From assembly GCA_023565505.1 (NCBI GenBank), contig JAIMBI010000006.1, positions 1 to 64,000 on the forward strand: DNA of 64,000 bases, in the 5' to 3' direction. The position numbers and the translations under genes are program-made. Shown here one piece after another: positions 40,562 to 49,597 of the stretch (position 1 is its first letter; every line of letters starts with the position of its first letter). Source of the stretch: Actinomycetes bacterium (GTDB taxonomy: Bacteria; Bacillota; Sulfobacillia; Sulfobacillales; JAIMBI01). The notes below the pieces were generated by a model. It did no database searches and was not told where the DNA came from. It saw only the letters and a program-made list of their open reading frames with translations.

Positions 40562-41962
40562 TCAGTCGGCCGGGTTGCGCTGCGGGGCTCGGGCCTCCCG
40601 AGCCGGTCCGCCTCGGACTTGACGTCCCGGGCGCCGCCACGGCGGGGCCAGAGGGGGCGGCGGACTGTCCTCCAGGGCGGCGCCCGGGGTGACGGGTACC
40701 CAGGGGGATTTCTGCACGCGGACCCGTTGGCTCGGATAGACACTGTGATGACCGATCATGATGAAGGCCGGCACGACGGCGAGCAGAACCGGAAGGCCCA
40801 GGCGGGCCCCGAAGATCTCCATGCCCATGAGGATCGCCGCGATGGGTGCGTTGGCGCCGGCCGCGGTGACGGCCATCATGGCGACCGCCGCGGCGTCGCC
40901 GGCCGGCAGCCCCAGCGGACGGGCGAGGGTGGCGCCGAGGGTGGCTCCGATGACGAACAGCGGGGTGATGATCCCGCCGCTCATGCCGAATCCCAGAGTG
41001 ACCGCGACACAGACGATCTTCCACCACCACATCCACGGGTTGACGGACAGACCGGCCAGGGCCCGGTTCAGGAGCCCCAGCGACAGCCCCCCCGGCGCGC
41101 GTCCGACCAGGACGAACAGCCCGAACAGGATGAGGCCGGCGAGGGCCGGCAGCAGCGGCGGCCACCATCCCCGCCGCCGCAGAAGGCGCTCCGCGACGCG
41201 GTGGACGTTTTCGAGGAGCAGCACCAGGATATACGCCGCCAGGCCGGCCGCGGTGCCGAGGGCGACCAGGCGTCCGGCCAGGGCCATGCCGGTGGGGAAG
41301 GGGTGGAAGGACAGGGGGACGAGCTCACGGGGGTAAGACCAGGTCATCCCCAGGGCCTGGGCGCTTTCATAGGCCGTGAACGACGCGGCCAAGGACGGGA
41401 GCAGCATCTCGTACCACAGGTCCCCGATGGCGAGGACCTCAATGCCGAGGATGGCCCCGGCCACCGGTGTGCCGAACACGGCGGCGAACCCGGCTCCAAT
41501 GCCGCAGATGACAATGCGGCGCCGCTGCTCGGGGTGGAGGCGGAGGATGTCGGCCACCGCCGAGGCGACCGCCGCCCCGATTTGGGCCGACGGGCCCTCC
41601 TTGCCCGCTGATCCGCCGGCGGCGATCGTCGTGATCGTCGCCACGGCTTTGACCGGCGCCACCCTCCAGTTGATTTGCCCCGCCCGGCGGTGGACGGCCC
41701 GGATCACGGCCTCGGTGCCGTGCCCGGCGGCATCGGGCGCCCCGTAGTGAATCAGGAGCCCGGTCAGGAGTCCCCCGCCCGGCAAGGCGGCGGCCAGCGC
41801 CCAGAGCGGCCATCCGGCCGTCAACCGGACGGCCCCGAACAGCAGGTCCAGGAAGGCCGTGACGACGACGCCGACCAATGCCCCGGTGAGCGCTCCGAGC
41901 AGCATCCAGGAGACGAGGTGGCGGCCCATGTAGACCGGTTCCCAGAGGTGATGCCACCGCAC
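40562..41962 (-). CDS. ClC-family anion channel/transporter
   Basis: The 466-residue polytopic protein has the ClC motifs GSAGKEGPSAQIGAAVAS (with the gating glutamate) and TLGFGMSGGIITPLFVIGA. The first filter segment, normally GSGIP, reads GHGTEAV, so the central serine is replaced. Anion specificity cannot be told from the sequence. The GTG start at 41962 follows TAAGGGGG. The C-terminal ~40 residues are proline/arginine-rich. The gene lies 260 bp downstream of the Ehr operon on the same strand; the gap has no clear terminator, so read-through from the fluoride-controlled operon is possible. Some ClC proteins export fluoride, which makes this neighbour notable. Confidence 0.88.
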   Translation of the reverse strand: MRWHHLWEPVYMGRHLVSWMLLGALTGALVGVVVTAFLDLLFGAVRLTAGWPLWALAAALPGGGLLTGLLIHYGAPDAAGHGTEAVIRAVHRRAGQINWRVAPVKAVATITTIAAGGSAGKEGPSAQIGAAVASAVADILRLHPEQRRRIVICGIGAGFAAVFGTPVAGAILGIEVLAIGDLWYEMLLPSLAASFTAYESAQALGMTWSYPRELVPLSFHPFPTGMALAGRLVALGTAAGLAAYILVLLLENVHRVAERLLRRRGWWPPLLPALAGLILFGLFVLVGRAPGGLSLGLLNRALAGLSVNPWMWWWKIVCVAVTLGFGMSGGIITPLFVIGATLGATLARPLGLPAGDAAAVAMMAVTAAGANAPIAAILMGMEIFGARLGLPVLLAVVPAFIMIGHHSVYPSQRVRVQKSPWVPVTPGAALEDSPPPPLAPPWRRPGRQVRGGPAREARAPQRNPAD

Positions 41963-42222
41963 CGCTCATCCCCCTTACGGTCGGTTGTGGCCCGCCGGTG
42001 CGCCCGGTGCGGGCCTGACGGCGAGCAACGGCCCCGCTTGACACGCTTAGACGTCCTTCCCCATTGTCGGGCACGTGGGGCGGCGGGGCAACCGGCCGGG
42101 AGGGACCTGGCCGGGGCTGCCCGACAGCCAAAGGGAAGGCGGCGAAGGCCGGCGTCCGATTCGGCCAGGCCTTGGGCTAGGCCGGAACGCGGGCCGGCCC
42201 GACCGGATCGCGCGAGGGCCGG

Positions 42223-44271
42223 TCAGCGGAGGAAGGCGACGGCCAGCGCGGCCAGGATGCCGCCGACGACGAGAAGCAGGTAGGTGCCCACCTGTCCGGA
42301 CTGCACCCGGCGGACGTGCGCCCCGATCCAGCGGGCCGCCGCCAGGAGCGGAAGATAGATATGCTCTTCGACGCGCCAGACGATGGTATGGCGGTAGAAG
42401 TGAGTGTCGGCCCGCTCCACCCGCTCGCGCTCGAGCCCGTAGAAGGCGGCGAAGGCAAGGCGGATCGGATGGACGAATCCTTCGGCCGAGAAGCTGGTGC
42501 GGGGCCGGTACGATTCCGCTCCGCCGGTCCAGGGGGCCACGAAACGGACGGGATGCCTCCGGTTTCGGGCCCGCACCCCGCCGACGAGGAGGACGAGGAT
42601 GCCCGCCACGACCGTCAGGACGTAGGGATCGCCGACGGAGAATCCCTGGGGGAACAAGATCGTGCCGACCGTTCCAGGGGCTGGAACCAGATTGGCACCG
42701 ATGTCCACCAGCGGCTGGACCGCCTGGGGATGGGTGAACGTCGGGGCGAACACGGTGGCGGGGGTGGTCAGGAACGGCCGGAGGGTTCGGTTGAGCCACG
42801 GCAGGAACCACGGCACGGCCGGGCCGGTCAGCACGGGCAGGATCGCCGCGAGCCCCATGGCCCAGGCCCATGCGGGGGGCAAATCATGCACCGCGTCGTC
42901 CGGCGGGACGTGCTCGGGGCCCAGGTAGATGAACCCGTACCAACGCAGATAGCTGGCGACGCCCAGGCCCACGGCCAGGGCAAGGCCGCCCCCGGCTGCC
43001 AGGAGGGCGAGGTGGGCGGCCTCCTGGCCGGCCGTCGGCCCCAGCGGCTTGAGGAGGGACTCGAGGAGGAGCCACTCGCCGACGTAGCCGCCGAGCGGCG
43101 GAAAGCCCGCGAGCGCGAGCACCGCGACCAGGGCCCAGCGACCGGCCCGTGGGGTCCGGCGGAGCAGGCCGCCCAGCCGATCCAGCGTCTGGCCGTAGCG
43201 CCCCAGCCCGTCCGTGGCGGCAAAGGCCAGGAACTTGGCGCCGGCGTGCATAGCCAGGAGCACCACGGCTCCGTCCAGCGCCAAGGTTCCGGCGATGCTG
43301 CCCGGACTGACCCGGGACGCGATCTGCCAGATGCCGAGAGCAGCAAAGACCAGACCCAACACTTCAAGCGTGGAGTAGGCTAGGACCGCTTTGGCCCGGC
43401 GGGCCATGACGCTGTACAGCGCGCCGGTCAGCGCGCCCAGCACGCCCAGCACCACCAACGTGATCCCCCACCCCATACCGGGATGGGTCAGCCGATCCAG
43501 CGCGAGGATCCCGCTCACCGCGAGTGGGGGCAGCAACCCGGAAAACATGCCGGCGACGACGCCTGGCGCCTCGGGTTCGGCCAGCGGCATCCAGATCATG
43601 ACCGGGAACAGGCCGGCCTTGACGCCGAACGCCACCAGGCCCAGCACCATGATGACCGTCCCGTCGGCGAGCCGGTGCGGGAGGTGCGCTGTGACGAAGG
43701 CATCGTGGAGGCGAAGGCCGGTGGGGGCGGTCAGCGCGGACAGCCACGCCACGGCCAGGAGCAGCATCATCCCGCCGGCCTCGGACAGCGCCAGCAGCAC
43801 CCAGCCGGTCTGCCAGACCGACCGGCCGCGACGGCTGGTGACCAGCCCGAGGTAGGTGACGGCGGAGACGAACTCCCAGGCCATGACCAGCAAGAAACCG
43901 TCTCCGCTCCACAGGTAGATCCCGACGCCGGCTTCCAGCGGGAGCAGCGCATAGAGGATCTGGCGCCGCCGACGCTGACCGGCGGTGCCCAAGGCGGCGG
44001 CGGCGAACAACAGTCCCGCGGCCGTGGACCACAGCGGCGCCAGGGGCAACGGGCGCAGGGCCAGCGTCGGCCATGGGGCCGGCAGGGCCAGCGTGGCGTC
44101 TGTCCCCGGGGTGCCGAGAGCCGGAGTCATGAGGAAAAAACCGCCGGCACCCACCAGGAGGGCGGCGACAAGCCAGCCGGTCGCGCGGCCTCGCCGTTCA
44201 GCCAGCCCGGCCGCCGACAGTCCTCCCGCACCCAGAGCGATCCAGAAAATCACCCAGCCCCACGGGCTCAT
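42223..44271 (-). CDS. Ehr complex antiporter-like membrane subunit (HyfB/NuoL-type)
   Basis: The 682-residue protein has about 14-16 membrane segments in the Mrp antiporter/NuoL-N fold. Conserved charged residues of the proton channel are visible: MAWEFVSAVTYLGLV, ALSEAGGMM, GVKAGLFPVMIWMPLAEPEAP (channel Lys and the loop after it), AYSTLEVLGLV and HAGAKFLAFA. The C-terminal tail (GGAESYRPRTSFSAEGFVHPIR) is typical of HyfB/HycC. ATG 44271 overlaps the stop of the small-subunit gene. It is the last gene of the six-gene operon and probably moves protons or sodium ions. Confidence 0.85.
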   Translation of the reverse strand: MSPWGWVIFWIALGAGGLSAAGLAERRGRATGWLVAALLVGAGGFFLMTPALGTPGTDATLALPAPWPTLALRPLPLAPLWSTAAGLLFAAAALGTAGQRRRRQILYALLPLEAGVGIYLWSGDGFLLVMAWEFVSAVTYLGLVTSRRGRSVWQTGWVLLALSEAGGMMLLLAVAWLSALTAPTGLRLHDAFVTAHLPHRLADGTVIMVLGLVAFGVKAGLFPVMIWMPLAEPEAPGVVAGMFSGLLPPLAVSGILALDRLTHPGMGWGITLVVLGVLGALTGALYSVMARRAKAVLAYSTLEVLGLVFAALGIWQIASRVSPGSIAGTLALDGAVVLLAMHAGAKFLAFAATDGLGRYGQTLDRLGGLLRRTPRAGRWALVAVLALAGFPPLGGYVGEWLLLESLLKPLGPTAGQEAAHLALLAAGGGLALAVGLGVASYLRWYGFIYLGPEHVPPDDAVHDLPPAWAWAMGLAAILPVLTGPAVPWFLPWLNRTLRPFLTTPATVFAPTFTHPQAVQPLVDIGANLVPAPGTVGTILFPQGFSVGDPYVLTVVAGILVLLVGGVRARNRRHPVRFVAPWTGGAESYRPRTSFSAEGFVHPIRLAFAAFYGLERERVERADTHFYRHTIVWRVEEHIYLPLLAAARWIGAHVRRVQSGQVGTYLLLVVGGILAALAVAFLR

Positions 44272-44828
44272 TGCTTCGGCACCTCCACCGCCAGGGGATC
44301 CCAGCCGTCTACGGCCTGGAGAAGCCCGCGCAGGATGTCGGCGGGCGTCGGCGGGCACCCGGCGATCCTCACGGTGACCGGAAGGATCGGGTCCAGACTC
44401 CCGAGGACCCCCGGTGCGCCCGCGAAGACCCCGCCGCCGGCGGCACAGGCGCCCACCGCCACGACCGCCTTGGGATGGGGCAGGGCCTCGTAGACCGCGC
44501 GGATGACCGGCGCCATGGCCGCGGTGACGACGCCGGTCACGACCAGGACATCCGCGTGTCGCGGCGAGGGTGTGTAGGAGAAGCCGTAGCGGCTGAAGTC
44601 GTAATCGGGGCCGGCGAGCAGCGCCAACTCCGATTCGCAGCCGTTGCAGGATCCGCCGTCGACGTGACGGAGGGCCAGCGAACGGCGCAGGGCGGGAGAC
44701 GGCGGCGGCCCGACGGCAATGACGGCTTCGGCGTGGGTCATCGCGCCCACGGAAGGGTCCGGCTCGGTGGGGAACCCCGTGGTCGCGGGTCGGTGCAGCA
44801 AGTGGCGCACCCAATGCCAGTAATACAC
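44268..44828 (-). CDS. Ehr complex [4Fe-4S] small subunit (HyfI/NuoB-type)
   Basis: The 186-residue protein has the NuoB-type cysteines for one [4Fe-4S] cluster: GGSCNGCESEL, VGACAAGGG and IAGCPPTPADIL. It is the peripheral electron-transfer subunit that would sit between the large subunit and the membrane arm. Start GTG 44828 (VYYWHWVRHLL) follows GGAGGAGG by eight bases. It overlaps the HyfB-like gene by four bases. Unlike its large-subunit partner, it keeps all metal-binding residues. Confidence 0.87.
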   Translation of the reverse strand: MYYWHWVRHLLHRPATTGFPTEPDPSVGAMTHAEAVIAVGPPPSPALRRSLALRHVDGGSCNGCESELALLAGPDYDFSRYGFSYTPSPRHADVLVVTGVVTAAMAPVIRAVYEALPHPKAVVAVGACAAGGGVFAGAPGVLGSLDPILPVTVRIAGCPPTPADILRGLLQAVDGWDPLAVEVPKQ

Positions 44829-44874
44829 GCGGCATGCCTCCTCCCGTCGTCGGACGTCCGGCCCGGACGGGTCG

Positions 44875-46287
44875 TCATCCGTCCCAGCCGGCGGCCGACA
44901 AGGCGAAGCTGGCGTCGATGATGGGGAAGTCCTGAAGGATGTTGTGGTTGGCCATGGCAGGCGGCACCGCGGGCCAGTTCCGGGCCGAGGGGGTGGCGAC
45001 GCCGACATGGCGCACCACGGGCGGAGAACCGGCCAGGACGACCCGCGTGGCCAGGAGGCCCCGGGGGGCCTCCACCACTCCGATGCCTTCCGCTCCGTCG
45101 GCGGCGTCCACGGCGACGGGGGACGGTGCTCCCCGGGGCTCCCAGACGGCCAGCAACGCGTCCAGTAGGGCCAGCGAGCGCTCCAACTCGGCCACCTTGA
45201 CGCGGAACCGCGCCTCGGCGTCGCCCGTCGCGGCCCGTGCCGGCTCTACGGTCCATCGGGCATAAGCCGCGTAGGGTCTTTGGGTCCGGACGTCGAGCGC
45301 GCGGCCCGAGGCGCGTCCCACCGGACCCACGGGGCGCACCGCCTCCAGGTCGGGGGCGGGAATCCGTCCGGCGCCGACCAGACGGTCGAGGAAGGACGAC
45401 GTGAGCGACAGGTCGCGGGCGATGCGCGACGCCTCTTCCCGCACGCGCCGGACGGTCGCCGAGGCGGCCCGGAGTCGGCTCCGGTCGGGAGGGTCGGCCA
45501 GCTTGAGCCCCCTCGGCCGCACCACCCCGCGGAGGTAGCGATGACCGACCAGATCGTGGTTGAGGCGGAGGATCCCCTCCCGAAGGTGCAGGTACTCCAT
45601 CTGCGGCACCGGAAGCCCCGTCGACACCGCCAGGGCGGCGAGGTCCCCGAGATGGCTGTGGACCCGCTCCAGCTCGGCGACGACGCTTCGGCCCACCGGA
45701 TCTTCGTCGGCGAGACCGAGGGCGTCCTCGACGGCCAGCGCGAACGCCAGGGCGTGGGCCACGGTCGAGGTGCCCGTCCAGCGTTCGAGGACGTCCGCGG
45801 CCTCCTCGAGTCGGCGGCCACGGGACCAGTCGGCCACCCCGCGGAATTTGAAGCCGGGTCGCAGGTCCAGGCGGAGAATCTCGTCGCCCATCACGGCCAG
45901 GTTGTAGCCGAGCGACTCGGCGACGTCCGCCCGGACGGGGCCGAGCGGGAACGTGAAGACCCCCTTGCCGCGGACAGACGGTGCGGCGGGTGCAGGCGGA
46001 TCCCAGCGGACCTGGCCCGAACGGCCGAGCCGGCGCTCGGCGGTTTCCACCTCGCGGATACCGTGCGCGGACGGCGACGCCAGTACGGTCGCCGCCCCCT
46101 CCGCACGCGGGACTGCGAGCCGGGTCAGACCTCCGTCCGGCTCCAGGAACACGGCGACCACCGCGCGGTCGTCCGCGTCCAGGAGCACAAGCTCCGACGA
46201 CGCCCGCCGCGCTTCCAGAGCCGGGATCCACCGTTCCGGCGCGACGTGAAGGGTGGCGGCGGGCTTTGCCCGTGTGGTGGTGGACAT
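44875..46287 (-). CDS. Ehr complex large subunit (HyfG/NuoD-related) without NiFe-binding cysteines
   Basis: The 470-residue protein aligns by pattern with NuoD and group 4 hydrogenase large subunits: LGPVRADVAESLGYN, RLDLRPGFKFRGV, ERVHSHLGDLAALAV, and the C-terminal NILQDFPIIDASFALSAAGW. The positions that hold CxxC pairs in NiFe hydrogenases read WTGTSTVAH near residue 180 and DASFALSA at the end. No cysteine occurs anywhere in the protein. It is therefore not a hydrogenase but an energy-converting hydrogenase-related subunit. ATG 46287 follows GAGGGGG by seven bases. A separate HyfH/NuoI-type ferredoxin gene is missing from the operon. Confidence 0.85.
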   Translation of the reverse strand: MSTTTRAKPAATLHVAPERWIPALEARRASSELVLLDADDRAVVAVFLEPDGGLTRLAVPRAEGAATVLASPSAHGIREVETAERRLGRSGQVRWDPPAPAAPSVRGKGVFTFPLGPVRADVAESLGYNLAVMGDEILRLDLRPGFKFRGVADWSRGRRLEEAADVLERWTGTSTVAHALAFALAVEDALGLADEDPVGRSVVAELERVHSHLGDLAALAVSTGLPVPQMEYLHLREGILRLNHDLVGHRYLRGVVRPRGLKLADPPDRSRLRAASATVRRVREEASRIARDLSLTSSFLDRLVGAGRIPAPDLEAVRPVGPVGRASGRALDVRTQRPYAAYARWTVEPARAATGDAEARFRVKVAELERSLALLDALLAVWEPRGAPSPVAVDAADGAEGIGVVEAPRGLLATRVVLAGSPPVVRHVGVATPSARNWPAVPPAMANHNILQDFPIIDASFALSAAGWDG

Positions 46288-46351
46288 GCGAATCCCCCTC
46301 TTACGCGACATCGGCCGCTCGCTTGCCGCGGACGCGGTCCGGGCGGCCGGT

Positions 46352-47797
46352 CTAAGCGCTTCCCAGGAGTTCCTGCACCAGATGCTGCCAGAGTCCGGCT
46401 GCCACGACAGGAACCCCGATGCCGCCGAGGACGAACGCGGCGAGCACGAAGCCGGGGAGCAGGAGGGCGAACGGCTCGCTCAGGCGGGCGGGCCGGGCGG
46501 TCGTCCGCGCCTCGACGGGCCCGGGAGTCCACAGCCAAGCGGGTATCCGCCAGGCGACACCGGCGAAGACGACGACCAGCAGGCCCAGGGCGACCACGTC
46601 GGCCAGGCGGTACGCCGGATGCTGGAACCCGCCGACGAGGATGAGCCATTCGCTCCAAAACGGCGCGAAGGGGGGCAGGCCGACGATGGAGGCGGCGCCC
46701 AGGGCCAAGAGTCCGCCGGTCCAGGGGGTGCGGAGGAGAAGCCCCCGGGCGCCTGTGCGACTGTCCGACGTCCCGTAGAGCAGCCGGACGGTTCCGGCGT
46801 TGTGGAACAACAGGGCCTTGTTCACGCCGTGGGTCCAGATGTGGAACATGGCCCCGACCAGCGCGATCCCGCCGAACCCCATGCCCAGGCTGACCAGACC
46901 CAGATGCTCGATGCTCGAGTAGGCCCATAGGCGCTTGAGGTCGGTCTGGGTGACGGCGAAGGCGGCGGCCACCACCAGCGAGGCGAGACCCAGGAGGATG
47001 AAGCCCTCCCGGATGGCCGACCCCGCGGCCGTGGGCGCGACGAGGTGGAACAGCCGCCACATGATCAGCGCCGCGCCCGCCAGTTTGAGACCGGAAAGGA
47101 GGGCCGAGACGGGCGCCGGCGCTTCGCCGTGCGCGTCCGGGAGCCAGGTGTGAAACGGAGCGAGCCCGGCCTTGGTGGCGTAGCCGACCAGCGCCAAAAG
47201 CCCTCCGACGAAGACCGACGTCCCCACCGCGGTGCCCGCCGGCAGGGGGGGCGGGAACGTGGACGACCAACGGTCGAGCGGGATGCCCAGTCCGCTCAAC
47301 ACGAGGACCGTCCCCACCAGGGCGGCGAATCCGCCGGTCTCGGTGACCACCAGGTACTTCCATGCCGCCTCGGTCGCACGGCGGTCCTCGGACACGCCGG
47401 TCAGGAAGACGGAGGACAGGGTGGCGACCTCCACCGCGACCCAGAGGCCGAGGAAGTTGGTCAAAAGCGCCAGCGCCAGCAGGGAGGCGACGAACAAGAG
47501 CAGTCCGGCGGCGAAGGCGCGTACGCGCGAGGGCTGCCAGTGATGGGCCGCGGCTTCGCGGCGCAGGTACGGGACGGCATACCAAAGGCTCAAGGCCGCC
47601 AGGAGCGCCGAGATCCCGTAGAACCACGCTGCCAGGGGATCCGGTGCGGACCACCATCCGGCCACCAGAAGGGCCAGCGAGACGGCCAGACCAGCTGCGG
47701 CCAGCCCTACGACGGCGCCGACCAGGCGTTCGGGCACCAGCCGCGCCAGCACGGCGGCCGCCACCAGGGCGCCGGGAAGCAAGACGGCCGTCGTCAT
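46352..47797 (-). CDS. Ehr complex antiporter-like membrane subunit (HyfF/NuoL-N-type)
   Basis: This 481-residue protein is a second Mrp/NuoL-like antiporter-type subunit, so the complex has two potential ion channels. Key segments are LWVAVEVATLSSVFL (channel Glu), YLVVTETGGFAALVG, GYATKAGLAPFHTWLPDAHGEAPAPVSALLSG (loop with the canonical HTWLPDAHGEAP motif and channel Lys), LWAYSSIEHLGLV and HGVNKALLFHNAG. It overlaps the HyfE-like gene by four bases and lies 64 bases upstream of the large-subunit gene. Confidence 0.88.
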   Translation of the reverse strand: MTTAVLLPGALVAAAVLARLVPERLVGAVVGLAAAGLAVSLALLVAGWWSAPDPLAAWFYGISALLAALSLWYAVPYLRREAAAHHWQPSRVRAFAAGLLLFVASLLALALLTNFLGLWVAVEVATLSSVFLTGVSEDRRATEAAWKYLVVTETGGFAALVGTVLVLSGLGIPLDRWSSTFPPPLPAGTAVGTSVFVGGLLALVGYATKAGLAPFHTWLPDAHGEAPAPVSALLSGLKLAGAALIMWRLFHLVAPTAAGSAIREGFILLGLASLVVAAAFAVTQTDLKRLWAYSSIEHLGLVSLGMGFGGIALVGAMFHIWTHGVNKALLFHNAGTVRLLYGTSDSRTGARGLLLRTPWTGGLLALGAASIVGLPPFAPFWSEWLILVGGFQHPAYRLADVVALGLLVVVFAGVAWRIPAWLWTPGPVEARTTARPARLSEPFALLLPGFVLAAFVLGGIGVPVVAAGLWQHLVQELLGSA

Positions 47798-48426
47798 CCG
47801 ACCAACTCCTTCAGGGACCGCGCATCGGTGGTATGACCGAGGTCAGCCACCCGGCGGAGGGCCTCCCGAAGCACCCAGGCCAAGCCGAGCGTCACCGCCA
47901 GGGCCAAGCCGTCCAGCACCGGGCCCTGGCGGCCGCCGACGACCAGCGCGAAGGAGGCCGCTTGGGTGTCGAGGCCCAGGAGAGCCCATGCCATGATCCA
48001 CGTCTCATGGCGGACCACCAGGCTCAGGAGTCCCAGGAGGAAGGCGGCGAGCACCACGCCGGCGACTACGGGGTGCGGCGGACCCAGGCGGGGCACGAGC
48101 AGGACGGCGGCAACGGTGAGGGCGACACCGAACGCAAGCGCGGTGGCCATACCGAACGGCCCGCGGGCGCCGTAGTCGCGGCGGACCCGGTCGGGTACGG
48201 CGCTGGTCCACCAGGGCACCACGAGGCCCTTCACGACGAGGACCGCGACGCCCAGGGCGTCAAGTTCCGGGTGCCCCCCCGCCCAGCCGGCGGCAAAAGC
48301 CAGCCCCGCTTCCCCCAGGGCCTGGAGGCGATAGGCGGCCCGGGCGCCGGGAAACGTCCGAATCATGACCACCAGGCCCGCCCCGAGCCAGATGGTGGTC
48401 GCCAGGAATCGCTCGAGCATCTCCAT
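47794..48426 (-). CDS. Ehr complex membrane subunit (HyfE-type)
   Basis: The 210-residue protein has about six hydrophobic segments and resembles HyfE, the extended NuoK-like subunit of hydrogenase-4-type complexes: ALGVAVLVVKGLVVPWWTSAV, VVLAAFLLGLLSLVVRHETW, GLDTQAASFALVVGG. The ATG follows AAGGAGGTGCC. It is the second gene of the operon and overlaps the HyfF-like gene by four bases. Assignment rests on pattern and context. Confidence 0.72.
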   Translation of the reverse strand: MEMLERFLATTIWLGAGLVVMIRTFPGARAAYRLQALGEAGLAFAAGWAGGHPELDALGVAVLVVKGLVVPWWTSAVPDRVRRDYGARGPFGMATALAFGVALTVAAVLLVPRLGPPHPVVAGVVLAAFLLGLLSLVVRHETWIMAWALLGLDTQAASFALVVGGRQGPVLDGLALAVTLGLAWVLREALRRVADLGHTTDARSLKELVG

Positions 48427-48478
48427 GGAATGGCACCTCCTTCGGCGACAGCTTGTCCACCCTTCACGGCGCGCCGCG

Positions 48479-49423
48479 TCAGACCCCCAGGCCGGCCGCC
48501 AGCGCGCCGAGCGACGCCAGCGCGATCGCCGCAGCGAGGAAGTCCACGTTCCGAATCAACCGCAGCTTGGCGAACCCGGCCTCCAGGGTCACCAGGAACA
48601 GGCCGAGGGCGAGGAGTTTGGCGGCCACCAGCAGGATGGCGCGTGCAACGGCGACGGCCTCCAGGGAGGACGCTAGCCCCCAGGGAGTCAGCAGCACGTT
48701 GACGAGGACGGTCGCAAGCACGGTGAACTTCATCCACCCGCCCCACTCGTAGAGGGCGAGATCCGGCCCGCTGGCCTCGAACGTCCGGGCCGGGTCGATC
48801 AGCGACAATTCCTGAGTCGAGGAGGGATTGTCGACGGGGATGCGCCCTGTCTCGGCGATGAGGAGCAGGAACCAGCCTGCGGCCAGCAGGACGTGGGCCG
48901 GCGTGACGAGCCAACGCGGGCCGGCGAGCGTGGCGTTGACGACGAACGGGATGGTCGCACCCGCCACGGTGGCTGCCGTGAACACCAGCGCCAGGGCGAG
49001 CGGTTCGGTGAACGTCCCGATGAGCCGGATCCGGCTCACGCCGAGGGCAGGGTACACGCTGCCGCTGTCCAGGGCGGCGAAGAGGAGCGCCAAGCCACCG
49101 GCGGAGAGGATCATCCCCCCGCCCAGCATGTCCCCCATCCACGCGAACGGAAGGGGAAAGGCCGTCAGCACCGGGATGAGCAGGGTGACGAGGACCGGGG
49201 CCACGAAGTACGCCACCGGCGCCCACGCCGAGACGAACGTGGTCTCGGTGGTGCGCACGGTCTCCTTGTGCCACCATTTCCGGAGATCTCGGTAGGGCTG
49301 CCATACGGGCGGCCCGTGGCGCCCCGCCAGCCGTGCCCGCCAGCGTTCCATGACGCCGCGGTAGAGGGGGGAGAAGGCGAGCACGAACAAGACCTGAAGC
49401 GCCTGCGCCGCGTACGGGCTCAC
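48479..49423 (-). CDS. Ehr complex membrane anchor subunit (HyfC/NuoH-type)
   Basis: The 314-residue protein has about eight membrane segments and NuoH-like features: PYRDLRKWWHKETVR near residue 43, SAGGLALLFAALDSGS, and AETGRIPVDNPSSTQEL, the counterpart of ExGRIPVDNPxTHxEL. The His of that motif reads Gln. NuoH-type subunits link the peripheral arm to the proton-pumping subunits. The GTG start at 49423 follows GAGGAGGT. It is the first gene of the operon; its ribosome binding site comes right after the riboswitch terminator. Confidence 0.88.
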   Translation of the reverse strand: MSPYAAQALQVLFVLAFSPLYRGVMERWRARLAGRHGPPVWQPYRDLRKWWHKETVRTTETTFVSAWAPVAYFVAPVLVTLLIPVLTAFPLPFAWMGDMLGGGMILSAGGLALLFAALDSGSVYPALGVSRIRLIGTFTEPLALALVFTAATVAGATIPFVVNATLAGPRWLVTPAHVLLAAGWFLLLIAETGRIPVDNPSSTQELSLIDPARTFEASGPDLALYEWGGWMKFTVLATVLVNVLLTPWGLASSLEAVAVARAILLVAAKLLALGLFLVTLEAGFAKLRLIRNVDFLAAAIALASLGALAAGLGV

Positions 49424-49465
49424 GCCGATACCTCCTCGGCCGGTTAATCTGGGATACGCGCGAAC

Positions 49466-49501
49466 AAAAAAACTCCCGACCGCCTCTCGGCGTCAGGAGT
49501 C
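49466..49501 (-). terminator. Intrinsic terminator of the fluoride riboswitch
   Basis: On the minus strand GACTCCTGACGCC and GGCGGTCGGGAGT pair around GAGA and are followed by seven T. The 5' arm includes GACTCCTGAC, the 3' end of the aptamer, so ligand binding and termination exclude each other. Fluoride binding should therefore allow read-through. Confidence 0.9.
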
Positions 49502-49560
49502 ATTAACCGCGTGACGCGGTGGTTTCGGACCCGAGGTCCGCGGCGGAATCCATCGCCTGC
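49487..49560 (-). ncRNA. Fluoride riboswitch (crcB motif)
   Basis: On the minus strand the RNA starts GGCGATGG, then ATTCCGCC. An optional hairpin (GGACC-TCG-GGTCC) is followed by AAACCACCGCG, a CGCG-type stem (ACCGCG-TCA-CGCGGT) and TAATGACTCCTGAC. These are the conserved blocks of the crcB RNA in order: GGCGATGG, the pseudoknot partner GCC, AAAC, and TAATGACTCCT. The known Bacillus aptamer has the same blocks without the optional hairpin. It lies in the leader of the Ehr operon, about 60 bases before the hyfC-like start. Confidence 0.9.
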
Positions 49561-49597
49561 GAGGGCGCCTCCGACGGCGCCAAGCACTCTGGAGCCT

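Noticed and set aside
42223..44835. Longer 870-residue version of the HyfB-like protein
   Set aside because: The extra N-terminal region lies over the small-subunit gene in another frame and is low complexity; the ATG at 44271 overlapping the small-subunit stop is the sensible start.
44875..49423. Calling the operon a true hydrogenase-4 or formate hydrogenlyase
   Set aside because: The large subunit has no cysteine, and no formate dehydrogenase or HyfH-type ferredoxin gene is present.
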